Assembly (NCBI RefSeq): GCF_008086595.1
Contig: NZ_RXYA01000007.1
Span: 115,629 to 179,628 of the forward strand
Source: Acetobacterium paludosum
Lineage (GTDB): Bacteria > Bacillota > Clostridia > Eubacteriales > Eubacteriaceae
Length of the DNA: 64,000 nt
Direction of reading: 5' to 3'
Shown: positions 63,513 through 64,000 of the stretch, piece after piece
How positions within the stretch are numbered: the first letter of the stretch is position 1
Layout: the number at the start of each line of letters is the position of its first letter
Notes under the pieces: generated by a model
Told to the model about the DNA's origin: nothing
What the model saw: only the letters and a program-made list of their open reading frames with translations
Databases searched by the model: none
Translations under genes and position numbers: made by a program

Positions 63513-64000
63513 TCTCCTCTTCTATACTTAATTTATTCTAATTATACCCTATAATCTTATATAGATAAAGCTAAAATATTATTATTTAATGTTTTATTTG
63601 AAAGTATTATTTTTGAAATCCACTTATTTCAGCTGTAAACAGTTGTATTTCATAGTTTATATTTTATTTTTGAAAGATTGCTTTTTATTCTTTCATTTTA
63701 GTTGAAACTTGTATTCTCAATTTCTCAATGATTATTAATTGCATTTTTCTTTTTATTTAATCTCTATTGTCCTTTTTAATTTAAAAAGACAAACTATATA
63801 AGATAAGGCCAACCTTTATCAGGTTGGCCTTCAGACTGAAGACAAAGGTCAGGGAAACCTGGCCTTTTTTAGTTTATTAGACTTTAGTCTGTTTCATTCG
63901 CATAGCGAATGAAACAATAAACCACCTGCTATGCGGGTGGTGGGTAAAAGGTTATACCCAAAAATCACCTTTCCAGATAAGATAGAGATGTTCAGGCTCT
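63513..64000. other. Gene-free right edge with hairpins
   Basis: No ORF of note. 63513-63800 is very AT-rich. Then come a perfect 11-bp hairpin (AAGGCCAACCT/AGGTTGGCCTT, 63805-63831) and a terminator-like stem (GGTCAGG/CCTGGCC, 63847-63864) with six Ts. 63891-63940 holds two 3-nt-loop hairpins (GTTTCATTCGC/GCGAATGAAAC, CCACCTGC/GCGGGTGG). I see no coding frame to the window edge. Confidence 0.6.

Noticed and set aside
1..64000. tRNA or rRNA genes
   Set aside because: No TPsiC-type GGTTCRAATCC with a matching acceptor stem or rRNA-like conserved segment was seen on either strand; a tRNAscan run would settle it.

Overview
This window looks like chromosomal DNA of a low-GC Gram-positive anaerobe of the class Clostridia, most likely an acetogen of the Acetobacterium/Eubacterium type. 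The evidence is AT-rich sequence with GGAGG ribosome sites, T-box leaders before thrS, pheST and an amino-acid ABC transporter, a B12-dependent (class II) ribonucleotide reductase, B12-binding radical SAM proteins, and an indolepyruvate:ferredoxin oxidoreductase next to a phosphotransbutyrylase. Genus is an inference. I saw no rRNA, tRNA, CRISPR array or prophage.

Layout. 1-5050: small hypothetical proteins, a flavin reductase, ilvE, a DUF445 protein and an OFA-type MFS carrier. 5.2-7.1 kb: an orphan ABC ATPase overlapping a compact protein-kinase gene, then a half-size EamA protein. 7.3-16.7 kb: the conserved block TIGR03960/DUF2344 radical SAM pair, rplU-prp-rpmA-obg-yhbY-nadD-yqeK-rsfS. 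It is interrupted by a ~1 kb non-coding stretch of degenerate 22-bp repeats with its own promoter and terminator, plus ndk and a class B sortase. No RNase E/G gene lies where one is usual. 16.7-20.2 kb: a MacB/LolCDE-like export operon whose ATPase seems to start at an AUU codon. 20.2-25.3 kb: ychF, a DUF4080 radical SAM gene and T-box-controlled thrS. 25.26-27.47 kb: an IS1634-type insertion sequence flanked by a 108-bp direct repeat that carries a complete promoter. 27.4-30.5 kb: a T-box-controlled TrpXYZ-like ABC transporter whose specifier reads as tyrosine. 30.5-32 kb: infC-rpmI-rplT. 32-40.3 kb: Trk potassium uptake, an rRNA methylase, pheST, a divergent DprA and zapA.

40.3-63.5 kb is almost all on the minus strand: lexA, xerC/D-like, der, DUF512, a QueG-like protein, a P-type ATPase under what reads as a yybP-ykoY (Mn2+) riboswitch, then (in transcription order) proB, a 51-aa membrane protein, a glycolipid glycosyltransferase and valS. 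NrdJ under a two-box NrdR operator, plsY, ptb-iorA-iorB plus a cysteine-rich protein, and citrate synthase follow. The right edge (63.8-64 kb) has four tight hairpins, two of them like an IS200/IS605 end.

Most genes are housekeeping (translation, GTPases, cell division, DNA repair). The least explained items are the repeat locus at about 9.84-10.65 kb, the ATPase/kinase pair at 5.2-6.6 kb, and the insertion that duplicated a promoter at 25.3/27.4 kb.
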